Of a stretch of 22,392 bases of DNA, positions 14,152-22,296 are shown in pieces. Source of the stretch: JAYWAM01 sp043782425. Its GTDB lineage: Bacteria; Pseudomonadota; Gammaproteobacteria; Burkholderiales; Usitatibacteraceae. A model generated the notes under the pieces. It made no database searches. It was not told the DNA's origin and was given only the letters and a program-made list of their open reading frames with translations. Made by a program: the position numbers and the translations under genes. Within the stretch, counting starts at the first letter, position 1. Every line of letters begins with the position of its first letter. The stretch covers positions 1-22,392 of the forward strand of contig JAYWAM010000347.1 of the NCBI GenBank assembly GCA_043782425.1, written 5' to 3'.

Positions 14152-15321
14152 ATGTTGCGCCCCATACTACTCATCGTTCTTTTTGCAATCTCTCTTGCTG
14201 CATGCAAAAAGGGGCCTGAAAAATCCGACAGCGGCGCCTCGGCTGCCACGCTAGCGACCCAGCGTCCCTTGCTGATCTCGCCCGAAGACTTAATTACGGT
14301 GAGCAGCAATGCGCTTGCATCGGGTCCGTCGATTACCGGTTCGGTGCAGCCTGAGCGCCGTGCCGACTTGCGGGCTGAGGTATCGGCTGTGGTTTTGCAA
14401 GTGCTGAAAGAAAATGGCGACAGCGTGCGCCGAGGAGATTTGCTGGTGCGGCTGGACGACACCGCTATTCGTGACAGCCTGACTTCAGCCGAAGCCGCGA
14501 CACGCGCCGCCAGTCAAGCCTATGAACAGGCGGAGCGGCAATTTGCGCGCATGACTACGTTGCGCACCTCGGGCATGGCTTCGGCGCAGGCGCTTGAGGA
14601 CGCGGAGATACGGCGCAACAATGCGCAGAGTGACTTGGCGGCTGCCAAGACGCGCGCGGCGCAGGCGCGCCAGCAATTGCAGCGCACCGAGGCGCGCGCG
14701 CCGTTCGATGGCATTGTCAGCGACCGCAAGGTTTCCGCAGGCGACACGGCGCAGCCCGGCAAGGAACTCGTCAAGGTCATCGATCCGCGCAGCATGCGTT
14801 TTGAAGGCCTGGTTTCCGCCGACCATATCGGCGCCATCAAAGCCGGGCAGCCGGTTGTGTTTCGCGTCAATGGTTACGCTGACCAGGATTTCATCGGCAA
14901 GATCAGGCGCGTCAATCCTGCGGCCAACGCCACCACGCGACAAGTTGAAGTGCTGGTGGATTTCACCGATCCCAAACAACAACCGGCGCTGGCCGGTCTG
15001 TACGCCGAAGGCCGCGTTGAAACCAGCAGCACGCTCGGTCTGACGATTGCAGCGAGCGCCTTGGTCAGGGATGGCGACAAGGCCTTTGCCTGGCGCCTGA
15101 GAGATGATGCGCTAAAAAAGGTCAGCCTGGTCATCGGTGAGCGCGATCCGCGTAGCGGTGATTTCCTGGTTAAGAGCGGATTGGCGCAGGGTGATACTCT
15201 ACTGCGCTATCCAGCGGCCACTTTGAAGGACGGACAGAAAGTCGAATTGGCGGCTAACCCCTCTGCGCCGGACGCCGGTGTCAAATCGCCCACGGCGGAT
15301 ACCGCAGTTACCAGGAAGTAG
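14152..15321 (+). CDS. RND efflux pump periplasmic adaptor (lipoprotein)
   Basis: The 389-residue product has a lipoprotein signal (MLRPILLIVLFAISLAACKK, lipid-modified Cys18). The membrane-fusion-protein layout follows: the lipoyl half-motif (RADLRAEVSAVVLQVLKENG, then DSVRRGDLLVRLDD), a helical hairpin rich in Ala, Gln and Arg (about 110-175), the second lipoyl half (RAPFDGIVSDRKVSAGD), and a beta barrel with VKVIDPRSMRFEG. Adaptors link the inner-membrane pump to an outer-membrane channel. The gene is followed after three bases by the pump gene, whose ribosome-binding site lies inside its last codons, so the two form an operon. Substrate unknown. Confidence 0.95.
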   Translation: MLRPILLIVLFAISLAACKKGPEKSDSGASAATLATQRPLLISPEDLITVSSNALASGPSITGSVQPERRADLRAEVSAVVLQVLKENGDSVRRGDLLVRLDDTAIRDSLTSAEAATRAASQAYEQAERQFARMTTLRTSGMASAQALEDAEIRRNNAQSDLAAAKTRAAQARQQLQRTEARAPFDGIVSDRKVSAGDTAQPGKELVKVIDPRSMRFEGLVSADHIGAIKAGQPVVFRVNGYADQDFIGKIRRVNPAANATTRQVEVLVDFTDPKQQPALAGLYAEGRVETSSTLGLTIAASALVRDGDKAFAWRLRDDALKKVSLVIGERDPRSGDFLVKSGLAQGDTLLRYPAATLKDGQKVELAANPSAPDAGVKSPTADTAVTRK

Positions 15322-15324
15322 ACC

Positions 15325-18300
15325 ATGTTCCTTTCTGACTTCAGTATCAAGCGCCCGGTGACGACGGTGGTGGTGGTCATCATGTTGATGTGCCTGGGTT
15401 TGCTGGCGCTGAAAAATCTGCGCGTCAATCAAATTCCCGATGTTGAAGAGCCGGTGATGGTGGTCAACATCCCCTACCCTGGCGCGTCGCCCGAAACCGT
15501 GGAACGTGAAGTTATCAATCGTGTGGAAAAGGCCTTACAGAGCATTTCCCAGGTTAAACAGATACGCTCCACTGCTAGCGAGAGCGCCGCGCGCATCGTC
15601 ATTATCTTCAACTTCAAGAAAAACATGGTTGAAGCCTCGGATGAGATACGCAATGCTATCGCCTCAGTGCGCCACAAGCTGCCGGTGGAAATGCGCGAAC
15701 CCGTCCTCTACCGCTGGGATCCTTCGACGCAACCGATCATGGAGTTGGCGCTGTCCTCCAGCACTCAGACCCACGCTGAAATATCGCGCCTGGCCGAAGA
15801 TAGCCTCGCCGACCAATTTCGCGCTATCAACGGTGTTGCGGAAGTCAACGTCTACGGCGCCCTGCGGCGCGAACTTTCGGTGTTGCTGCATGCCGAAAAG
15901 TTGCGTGAATATAACGTTTCGGTGACTGAAGTCGTCAGCGCGTTGCGCAATCAAAACACCACCGCCCCGGTGGGGCGCGTCAAGGGAGCGCTCGATGAGC
16001 AGAGCATACGCCTGGTGGGACGCATCGAGTCTCCTGCCGAATTTGAGCAGATCGTGCTCAAACGCCGCGGCAATGAAGTGGTGCGCTTGGGCCAGGTCGC
16101 CAGCATTGCAGACGGCTTCGCCGAGCTGTCCAGCTTTAGTCTACGCAATGGCCTTCCGAATGTCGGCATTTCCGTCACGCGCTCGCGCGAGGCCAGCACC
16201 GTCAGCGTCGCCAACGAAATTCGCAAGGTGCTGCAAGCGACCAACAAGATTCTGCCCGCAGGCACCAAGCTCGAGGTGACGCAGGACGGCGGCGAAAACG
16301 CGCAAAACAGCCTGCGCAATGTGATAGAAGCGCTGATGTTCGGCGCGCTGCTAACCATCTTTGTTGTCTACGCCTTCCTCAATTCGTGGCGCTCCACTCT
16401 CATCACGGCGCTGGCCTTGCCGACTTCAGTGATCGCCGCTTTCATCGCCGTATGGGCGTGCGGGTTTACCCTCAATTTCATGACCTTGCTGGGCTTGTCG
16501 CTAGCCATCGGCGTGCTGATCGATGACGCCATCGTGGTGCGCGAAAACATTGTTCGTCATATGGAGCGCGGTGCAGACCGCATGACCGCGGCGCGGCAAG
16601 GCACACAGGAAATTGGTCTGGCCGTGGCCGCGACCACCTTTTCTATTATTGCGGTATTCCTCCCCGTCGCCTTCATGGGCGGCGGCGCGGGCGAATGGTT
16701 CAGGCCGTTTGCCTTGACCGTGGCCACCTCGGTGCTGGTGAGCCTGTTCATTTCCTTCACGCTGGACCCGATGTTGTCGGCTTACTGGGGCGACCCGGTG
16801 GGTTATGCGCAGCAGCCCAAGACGGGTATCAGCCTGCGGCTGGCGCAATTCAACAAGTGGTTCGACCATCAGTCGGACCGCTATGGCAACGTCATTGCCT
16901 GGGCGCTGCATCATCGGCGCTACATGGCCGCCATCGCCGGGTTCAGCCTGGTGGGCGCGCTGGCGTTACAGGGCACGGTTGGCGGCAGTGATTTCCTGCC
17001 GATATCAGATGTAGGTTTCATCGTCATCGAAGTACGTACCCCGTCCTCCGCTAGCCTGGAATACAGCAAGTTGAAAGTGGAAAAAGCTGCCGAGCTGGCG
17101 CGCACGATAGCGGAAACCGTAGCCACTAACAGCAACGTCAATGCAGGCGGCGGACGCGTGTTTATTGACATTGGCAAAAGCACCAAACGCAAACGCTCTG
17201 CAAGCGAGATCGCCGTGAAGCTGCGCGAGCAAATGAAGCAGATAGTCGGCGCCGAATATACCGTGCTTGATGATTTGAACAATGGCGCGAGGAAGCCGGT
17301 GCAGATTCAGTTCTCCGGGCCGGATTCGCACCGCCTGATGGCTATCACCGGCGACTTCATGGAGAAACTCAGAAAGGTTCCTGGCGCTGTCGATGTCGGG
17401 CTTTCAGAACAGGAACCCAAGGACGAACTGAAGATCGATCTCAATCGCGGTCTCGCCAATTCGCTCGGTATTTCGGTGGGCGACGCGGCGCAAGCGTTGC
17501 GTGTCGCCTTTGCCGGTGTCGAAGTGGGCGACTGGGTTGACCCGATTGGGGAAACGCGCGATGTGTCGGTGCGCCTGCATCCCGATGACCGCATCAGCGC
17601 CGCCAACATCGAGCACCTGCCCATCGCGGTCTCGGGCAGCAATATGATGGTGCCGCTAGACCAGATCGCCACCATCACCATGGGTAAAGGCCCGGCGCAA
17701 ATACAACACTCGGATGGCAAGCGCATGATCGCCGTGTCGGCCAACGCGCAGGGACGTTCGACCGGTGAAGTCACCGCTGACGCCATGACAATTGCCAAGA
17801 AGATCGACTTCCCCGAGGGCTACGGCCTGGAACTCGGCGGCGCATCGCGCGACCAGAAGGAAGTGTTCACAGAAATGGGAATTGCGCTGGTCTTGGGTAT
17901 CGGGCTGATGTACTTGATACTGGTCATTCAGTTCGGCTCATTCACCGCGCCGTTGCCGGTCATGTTGTCGTTGCCCTTAAGTCTCATTGGCGTCGTTGTG
18001 GCTCTGCTTTTGACCAGGGGCACGCTCAACCTCATGAGCTTTATCGGCATCATCATGCTCATGGGGCTGGTCGCCAAAAACGCCATCCTGCTGCTCGATT
18101 GCGCGCGCAAAGAGGAGGCGCAGGGCGTCGCGCGCGAAGCCGCCTTGATGCACGCCGGGCGCGTGCGCTTGCGGCCTATCCTGATGACCACTTTCGCACT
18201 GATTGCCGGCATGATGCCGGTGGCCATAGGCCTGGGCGAAGGCGGCGAGTTCTACCGCCCCATGGCCATCGCCATCATCGGCGGCACCATTACATCAACG

Positions 18301-18540
18301 ATCTTGACGCTGCTGGTGGTGCCGACGTTTTACGACAGCATCGAAATTGCGCGTGACAGAGCCATCGCCAAGTTTCACGCGCGCGCGGCGCGCCAGATTG
18401 CCTTTACGGCCTTCGTCGTGACATTGATCGAGGCGATTTTGACGCTGTTATTTTTGCGCCTTGCATATCGTCTGCTAAAAAAGGGCTGGGTGGCGGCGCG
18501 TATGGCTAGAGCGCCACACAGGCCGGTGGCGCCGGGGTAG
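15325..18540 (+). CDS. RND efflux transporter (AcrB/HAE1-type inner-membrane pump)
   Basis: At 1071 residues it has the usual RND length. The N-terminus (FLSDFSIKRPVTTVVVVIML) is the first membrane helix, and IPDVEEPVMVVNIPYPGASP begins the porter domain. The proton-relay residues are present: Asp400-Asp401 in transmembrane helix 4 (LAIGVLIDDAIVVREN) and Lys918 in helix 10 (GLVAKNAILLLDCARKEE). These are the marks of the hydrophobe/amphiphile efflux (HAE) group, not the metal pumps of the CusA type. No outer-membrane factor gene follows, so a TolC-like protein elsewhere is presumably shared. No regulator gene adjoins the operon. Confidence 0.96.
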   Translation: MFLSDFSIKRPVTTVVVVIMLMCLGLLALKNLRVNQIPDVEEPVMVVNIPYPGASPETVEREVINRVEKALQSISQVKQIRSTASESAARIVIIFNFKKNMVEASDEIRNAIASVRHKLPVEMREPVLYRWDPSTQPIMELALSSSTQTHAEISRLAEDSLADQFRAINGVAEVNVYGALRRELSVLLHAEKLREYNVSVTEVVSALRNQNTTAPVGRVKGALDEQSIRLVGRIESPAEFEQIVLKRRGNEVVRLGQVASIADGFAELSSFSLRNGLPNVGISVTRSREASTVSVANEIRKVLQATNKILPAGTKLEVTQDGGENAQNSLRNVIEALMFGALLTIFVVYAFLNSWRSTLITALALPTSVIAAFIAVWACGFTLNFMTLLGLSLAIGVLIDDAIVVRENIVRHMERGADRMTAARQGTQEIGLAVAATTFSIIAVFLPVAFMGGGAGEWFRPFALTVATSVLVSLFISFTLDPMLSAYWGDPVGYAQQPKTGISLRLAQFNKWFDHQSDRYGNVIAWALHHRRYMAAIAGFSLVGALALQGTVGGSDFLPISDVGFIVIEVRTPSSASLEYSKLKVEKAAELARTIAETVATNSNVNAGGGRVFIDIGKSTKRKRSASEIAVKLREQMKQIVGAEYTVLDDLNNGARKPVQIQFSGPDSHRLMAITGDFMEKLRKVPGAVDVGLSEQEPKDELKIDLNRGLANSLGISVGDAAQALRVAFAGVEVGDWVDPIGETRDVSVRLHPDDRISAANIEHLPIAVSGSNMMVPLDQIATITMGKGPAQIQHSDGKRMIAVSANAQGRSTGEVTADAMTIAKKIDFPEGYGLELGGASRDQKEVFTEMGIALVLGIGLMYLILVIQFGSFTAPLPVMLSLPLSLIGVVVALLLTRGTLNLMSFIGIIMLMGLVAKNAILLLDCARKEEAQGVAREAALMHAGRVRLRPILMTTFALIAGMMPVAIGLGEGGEFYRPMAIAIIGGTITSTILTLLVVPTFYDSIEIARDRAIAKFHARAARQIAFTAFVVTLIEAILTLLFLRLAYRLLKKGWVAARMARAPHRPVAPG

Positions 18541-18607
18541 GCGGATTAGTCGCTTCTGAGTGGTTCAGTGCCTTGTTGAAGAATGCCGGGTTAGGGGGCG
18601 TGACTTC

Positions 18608-18639
18608 GTTGGCGCCGCTGCTCTCGCCAACTAGTTTTT
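18608..18639 (+). terminator. Probable terminator of the efflux operon
   Basis: GTTGGCG (18608-18614) pairs with CGCCAAC (18625-18631), followed by TAGTTTTT. It lies 68 bases past the pump stop codon. The T-run falls inside the last codons of the convergent cupin gene. Loop of 10 bases, so of moderate strength. Confidence 0.6.
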
Positions 18640-19101
18640 CGGTTTGTGTGCCGGATCTACCCAGATCTGACCGCTAGGTCCTGTGCCGCTAATCTCGATC
18701 ATGGCGCCTTCATCCTTGGTGGCGACGAAGTGTGGAATGTTGGCCGGCTCGGTGTAGAAGCTACCCGCCGGCAATGCGATCAACTTGGTTTCGTCAAACT
18801 TCTCGCCCCAACCAATGTACCAAGTCCCCGAGAGGATAGTGTAACGGCGGTCGTCCGGGTGGCCATGAGCCTCTAGCTTGAATTTCGGCGGGAACTTTAA
18901 TCGATACACATACAGACCGGGTTTGCTGTCGTCACCGAGCATGAATGCTCTCTCAGGGCCGGGTGTGACTCTTCCCGGTTTCCATTGAAGTTCAGTCGGC
19001 ATCAACTTCACTGCCTCTTTGGGTATGTCTGCGGCGATTGCGCTGATGGCGAGGAGTGCAGCGGCGGCTGCGAGAAACTTTGTGATTCTTAGGCACTGCA
19101 T
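18631..19101 (-). CDS. Secreted cupin-domain protein
   Basis: The 156-residue protein has a signal peptide (MQCLRITKFLAAAAALLAIS, cleavage near AIAA at residue 24). A single cupin barrel follows: the first motif as FKLEAHGHPDDRRYTILSG with His79 and His81 as likely metal ligands, then GTWYIGWGEKFDE, LPAGSFYTEPANIPHFVATK with a further His, and GAMIEISGTGP. The start at 19101 has TTGGAG 8 bases upstream. The same frame extends to 19404 but that extension is unsupported. Similar periplasmic cupins are common in proteobacteria and their substrates are mostly unknown. It follows the glutathione S-transferase on the same strand after 232 bases that contain an IS3 scrap. Confidence 0.88.
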   Translation of the reverse strand: MQCLRITKFLAAAAALLAISAIAADIPKEAVKLMPTELQWKPGRVTPGPERAFMLGDDSKPGLYVYRLKFPPKFKLEAHGHPDDRRYTILSGTWYIGWGEKFDETKLIALPAGSFYTEPANIPHFVATKDEGAMIEISGTGPSGQIWVDPAHKPKN

Positions 19102-19245
19102 GGGATAACTCCAAATGTTGGTGTGGAAGGTGGTTGATGCTCTATCTAGCAGCCAATGGGCTTGCCCCTGAAAAACGTATTTCTTAACCTGGGTGTAAAT
19201 TTTGAGGGTAAAGAAGATAGAGATGATGACAGAAAAGGGCAAGTA

Positions 19246-19320
19246 ATGGCTTACACGCTGGAATTCAAGCCTGAGACAGTACGCTTGGTAGAAGGTGGCC
19301 AAGCTCAGTTGATAGTCCTG
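19246..19320 (+). pseudogene. IS3-family OrfA transposase scrap
   Basis: MAYTLEFKPETVRLVEGGQ is the characteristic beginning of the helix-turn-helix OrfA of IS3-family elements (pattern xxxxEFKxExVRLVxEGGQ). After about 20 residues the similarity is lost in every frame, and no OrfB is present. No inverted ends were recognised. It lies between the GST and cupin genes, so an old insertion may have separated two formerly adjacent genes. Confidence 0.55.
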
Positions 19321-19333
19321 CTGGGGTACAGCG

Positions 19334-19972
19334 TCATTCCCAAAGTGAAATTGCCTCTGCCTGTAGCGCGGAGGCGATGGATGGCCGCTGTGCGATCCTC
19401 TCAATGTAGCTCGTGTAAGCAGGATAGAGCGCCCTCATTTTGTATCCCTGACGAACGCCCCAGCGATAGAACACCAGCCACAACGGATCAACAACCGAGA
19501 AACCAGTTCCGACCGCGAATGCGTGACGACCAAGATGAGCTTCAATGTCTGAGAGACAGCGCTGGAAATTCGTGTTTCCGCTGGACTGTACTGGTGGAAA
19601 GTCTGCGGCGCTTGGCACGAACCTTTCGGGTCGAAGAATTTGGGCGAATGCGACTTGAACTGTATTAGATGACCAAACTAGAAGCTCAAGGCATCGCGCT
19701 TCGTTCTCTTCAGCAGTAGAAGGATAGAGATTAGCTTTGGGATATTTACGACCCAGGTAAGCAAGGATTGCCGCATTCTCGGTAAGCGTGAAGCCGTCGA
19801 TGACCAGAGCCGGAATGCGGCCCTTAGGGTTAACGGCCAAGTACTCCGGAGAGTAGTTGCTACGGTCAGCAGTCGAGAACTTGCGAAGTTCAAACTCAAC
19901 TCCAACTTCGCGTAGTACGACATGCGGCGCAAAAGAACAGGCTCCAGGGGAGTAGTAGAGAGCGATGGTCAT
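19334..19972 (-). CDS. Glutathione S-transferase
   Basis: A 212-residue cytosolic-type GST. The N-terminal thioredoxin-like domain (1-78) reads MTIALYYSPGACSFAPHVVL, with the short-side-chain active-site region SPGACSFAPH that marks the bacterial beta-like GSTs. NPKGRIPALVIDGFTLTEN is the cis-proline and TEN/SES glutathione-binding motif. The helical domain (about 88-205) includes FSVVDPLWLVFYRWGVRQG, matching the conserved N-capping box region. GSTs of this kind conjugate glutathione to electrophiles. The glutathione source, gshA, is in the window but not linked. It lies 81 bases downstream of the PEP mutase-like gene on the same strand. Confidence 0.94.
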   Translation of the reverse strand: MTIALYYSPGACSFAPHVVLREVGVEFELRKFSTADRSNYSPEYLAVNPKGRIPALVIDGFTLTENAAILAYLGRKYPKANLYPSTAEENEARCLELLVWSSNTVQVAFAQILRPERFVPSAADFPPVQSSGNTNFQRCLSDIEAHLGRHAFAVGTGFSVVDPLWLVFYRWGVRQGYKMRALYPAYTSYIERIAQRPSIASALQAEAISLWE

Positions 19973-20053
19973 GAAAGGTCCTATGACGTCGAATGTTTGA
20001 TATGAGGGGTGCGCAAAAGGCGCAACCTTTTGGGCATCCCCTCGATGGAAGGT

Positions 20054-20893
20054 TTAGATTTCACGTTGATCCGCAAAGAACTGAGACAGTTCGGATTGAG
20101 GAACTTGTTGGGCGGCATAGGAGAATGTGCCAAGTTCGGCCATTTCTACAGCCGCCTTTCGGATCAGAGCGAAAGCCGCGCGCGCCAAGCTACCGCCGAT
20201 CGTGACCCGACGAACGCCTAGTGACCCAAGCTGTTGCAACGTGAGCGCTGAACCGGAAAGGCCCATGACAACAGTAATAGGCCCGTTGATCTCGCGCACA
20301 AGTGCTTCAATAGACTCGGGGTCGGAAGCGCCCGGCACAAAGAGGCAATCCGCGCCTGCTTCGCGGTATGCATTGCATCGTTTAACTGCCTCGGCAAAGG
20401 GTTTGCTTGCACCGACGAGATACGCATCCGTTCGAGCTGTTAACACAAATGGAATGCCAGAACTGTCAGCGGCACTTCGGGCTGCCCGAATGCGCGCGGT
20501 GGCTTGCTCGATCGCGAATAGTGGTTTTGCAGGATTTCCGCTGTAGTCCTCTACATTTGCGCCCACGACGCCAGCCAGAACCGTGCTCGTGATCGTGCTT
20601 CCTACTTCTTGCGGATTCGCACCGTAACCAGACTGAAGGTCCGCACTGACTGGTACTTGGAGCGCGGCGGCAATGGCCCCGACTCGATCGAGCATCGTCT
20701 CCTTGTTGACTGCTGTTTCCTGGTCAGGAAAACCGAGTGAGAAGCACACTCCGGCGCTTGTTGTCGCTATGGCTGGAAAGCCAAAAGAAGCGAGCATCAG
20801 CGCACTACCTGCATCCCAGGCATTGGGCATGAGAAAGATGGAATTGGCCATGTGCAACTGCCGAAAACGAAGACCGCGCTGAATTTGGTTCAT
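20054..20893 (-). CDS. Isocitrate lyase/PEP mutase family enzyme
   Basis: The 279-residue product has the TIM-barrel pattern of the ICL/PEPM superfamily: FLMPNAWDAGSALMLASFGF, ATTSAGVCFSLGFPDQE, VPVSADLQSGYGANP with Asp85, GANVEDYSGNP with Glu115 and Asp116, and LTARTDAYL with Arg154-Asp156. These are the Mg-binding and substrate residues of the superfamily. The KKCGH loop of true isocitrate lyases is absent, so it is a C-C bond lyase or phosphonomutase-like enzyme of undefined substrate, a type very common in proteobacteria. It is the first gene of a likely PEPM-GST unit. The upstream region is a dispersed repeat starting 28 bases before the ATG. Confidence 0.92.
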   Translation of the reverse strand: MNQIQRGLRFRQLHMANSIFLMPNAWDAGSALMLASFGFPAIATTSAGVCFSLGFPDQETAVNKETMLDRVGAIAAALQVPVSADLQSGYGANPQEVGSTITSTVLAGVVGANVEDYSGNPAKPLFAIEQATARIRAARSAADSSGIPFVLTARTDAYLVGASKPFAEAVKRCNAYREAGADCLFVPGASDPESIEALVREINGPITVVMGLSGSALTLQQLGSLGVRRVTIGGSLARAAFALIRKAAVEMAELGTFSYAAQQVPQSELSQFFADQREI

Positions 20894-20920
20894 GATAGTA
20901 GTGGAAAAGCGTGACTTGTT

Positions 20921-20963
20921 TAGAGATTCCTTGAACTCGTTTCACGTCAGTTGCAATCGCACC
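20921..20963 (-). repeat. Dispersed repeat copy next to the RAYT remnant
   Basis: On the minus strand this reads TGCGATTGCAACTGACGTG, then AAACGAGTTCAAGGAATCTC, a diverged copy (about five differences) of the units at 11320-11360 and 13998-14032. It stops 9 bases before the AAAGGGGTC end of the transposase remnant. Confidence 0.75.
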
Positions 20964-20971
20964 CAGGAACT

Positions 20972-21267
20972 AAAGGGGTCATTTGTTTCACATCTCCAGC
21001 CTTCCTTGCCCCGGCAGCGGCGGCATGGCGGGTAGGCGTGGCCGCCCGCGCGTTCGCGCTTCTCGCCGCATGCCGGTGATCCTTTCGATCTTGGCGTAAA
21101 AGCGCGAATTGCCCAGCGGCTGAACCAGTGCAGGCAGCTGGAATAGTCTTCTTCGCCGAAGAAGCAAGGCTCGCGATTGTGCCCGCACTGGACAATATGC
21201 AGCGAAACTCCATCAAGCTGGATGCGCTGGCGTCGAGGCATGCAGGCACGAAATAATCGACCCCTTT
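20972..21267. mobile_element. Decayed RAYT element bounded by AAAGGGGTC inverted ends
   Basis: AAAGGGGTC at 20972-20980 and GACCCCTTT at 21259-21267 are perfect 9-bp inverted repeats about 290 bases apart. They enclose the transposase remnant. GGGGTC-type ends beside REP-associated tyrosine transposase genes are a pattern I recall from other genomes. A further GAGGGGTCTGAATT at 21415-21428 may mark another end. Confidence 0.55.
20988..21241 (-). pseudogene. REP-associated tyrosine transposase (RAYT/TnpA_REP), internally deleted
   Basis: From the ATG at 21241 the minus strand reads MPRRQRIQLDGVSLHIVQCG, then HNREPCFFGEEDYSSCLHWF. This is the recognisable N-terminus of REP-associated Y1 transposases (pattern MPRRxRxxxPGxxxHxxxRGNNRxxxFxxxxDY). 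Homology breaks there. In another frame about 21080 the sequence FYAKIERITGMRREARTRGRPR matches the usual C-terminal tail (IExxTGRR...RGRPR). The catalytic HUH and Tyr regions, some 130 residues, are missing. It is therefore a fused N- and C-terminal scrap with a frameshift and cannot act. Confidence 0.72.
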
Positions 21268-21294
21268 CATGCTCTTTCATGCTCCTTTCATGCT
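21264..21294. repeat. Three tandem CTTTCATGCT units
   Basis: CTTTCATGCT occurs at 21264-21273, 21274-21283 and 21285-21294. It begins at the edge of the RAYT remnant and may result from slippage during insertion or excision. Confidence 0.7.
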
Positions 21295-21540
21295 TATCTG
21301 CGGGTAGGGGCGTTCGGCGGTGGGGCCGTATACGGTGATGCCCTCATCCGGCTGGTGGATCGGTTCCCAGGGGGTTGCATCCATCGGTTTTTTTACCTTA
21401 AAAAGATTGAGAATGAGGGGTCTGAATTGCTTGGTGTGTTACTTACGTTGGCATAGTCCTGCGCGCTGCCCAGCCGCACAATATAGATACGCCCCAAACC
21501 CTCCATGTCAGCCCGAAAAGTAAGCTCGGCCACGCGCGCA
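21277..21540 (-). other. Unrecognised gene remnants between RAYT scrap and DMP19 gene
   Basis: Two minus-strand pieces look protein-like but are too short to be genes. One (about 21540-21430) reads FRGDARVAELTFRADMEGLG, then RIYIVRLGSAQDYANV. The other is a 35-codon ORF from the ATG at 21384 (MDATPWEPIHQPDEGITVYG, then PTAERPYPQISMKGA and TGA at 21277). Between them lies a GGGGTC-type repeat end and a T-rich stretch. They may be one gene split by a repeat insertion. I do not recognise the family. Confidence 0.35.
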
Positions 21541-21556
21541 TCGCCCCTGAACGATG

Positions 21557-22246
21557 CTACGTGCCGGAGATGAATGCAGGTCCATGACGCATCACATAAT
21601 CGTTAACCAAGTCGGCCAATTTGTCTTCATCCTTATAAAATTTCTTGTCAAGTTGGTCTATGTGCGTCTGGTAGGCTTGTAGTTCTGAAAATACCTCATA
21701 TTGATCCCATCGTTCCCGACGGTTTGTTGAAGGCGAAGAATTGGGGAATCTGCTTAGCGCCTGCCGCAGCAAATCTTGAGAGACTTTGGCCCCAATAATA
21801 TCCAGCCCTTGCAGTATTTCCAAACAGTGGTTACCGAGGGTGTTGGTAAACAGTTGGTCAAACCCTCCATTGTGAATTTCGCCGTTAAAGCACCAAAGCA
21901 AGAAAACAAGGCGGCATTCCTTTGACAGCCGTTCAATGTATTCGCTGTCACCGTTTTCTTTGTCAAAAACGATGTCCAGCGCCACACGGAATATTTCATA
22001 CGTTGGGTCTTTCAAGCCAAAGTAGTCGTGGAACTGCATTTTATGCCCAGCCCTTCTCAGTGCGTCAAGAGGCTCCCGCTCCTGTTCCGCTTTGGCTATC
22101 TGCTCACGGAGTTCCTGATTCCAACGTCGCGATTTCTCCATGGACTCGCGCGTTCCGTTTTTGCACGGCATGCAGAGACCGCCAGTTTTTTCTACGGTAG
22201 ACGTTAGAATTAGTGCGCCACATTGAATGCAAGGAATTTTGCTCAT
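21557..22246 (-). CDS. DMP19-family (DUF4375) protein with N-terminal zinc ribbon
   Basis: The 229-residue protein has two parts. Residues 1-30 form a treble-clef/zinc-ribbon-like motif: C6-x2-C9 and C25-x2-C28 (IPCIQCG and GGLCMPCKNG). The rest, from about residue 75, is a DUF4375/DMP19 domain with the signature LLWCFNGEIHNGGFDQLFTN, followed by helical segments (ILQGLDIIGAKVSQDLLRQA). The Neisseria founder DMP19 mimics double-stranded DNA and binds a repressor, but most relatives have no known role. Many occur as immunity-like or cassette genes. Acidic residues are frequent in the second half. An integron-type attC site lies 50 bases upstream of the start, suggesting the gene is a mobile cassette. 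Confidence 0.85.
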   Translation of the reverse strand: MSKIPCIQCGALILTSTVEKTGGLCMPCKNGTRESMEKSRRWNQELREQIAKAEQEREPLDALRRAGHKMQFHDYFGLKDPTYEIFRVALDIVFDKENGDSEYIERLSKECRLVFLLWCFNGEIHNGGFDQLFTNTLGNHCLEILQGLDIIGAKVSQDLLRQALSRFPNSSPSTNRRERWDQYEVFSELQAYQTHIDQLDKKFYKDEDKLADLVNDYVMRHGPAFISGT

Positions 22247-22296
22247 TTCGATGTCCTAACAGCCCGCTAAAGATGTTTAAAGTTGACGCGCATGCC

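Noticed and set aside
19102..19404. N-terminal extension of the cupin protein to 19404
   Set aside because: It overlaps the GST gene end and the IS3 scrap; a signal peptide and ribosome-binding site support the start at 19101.
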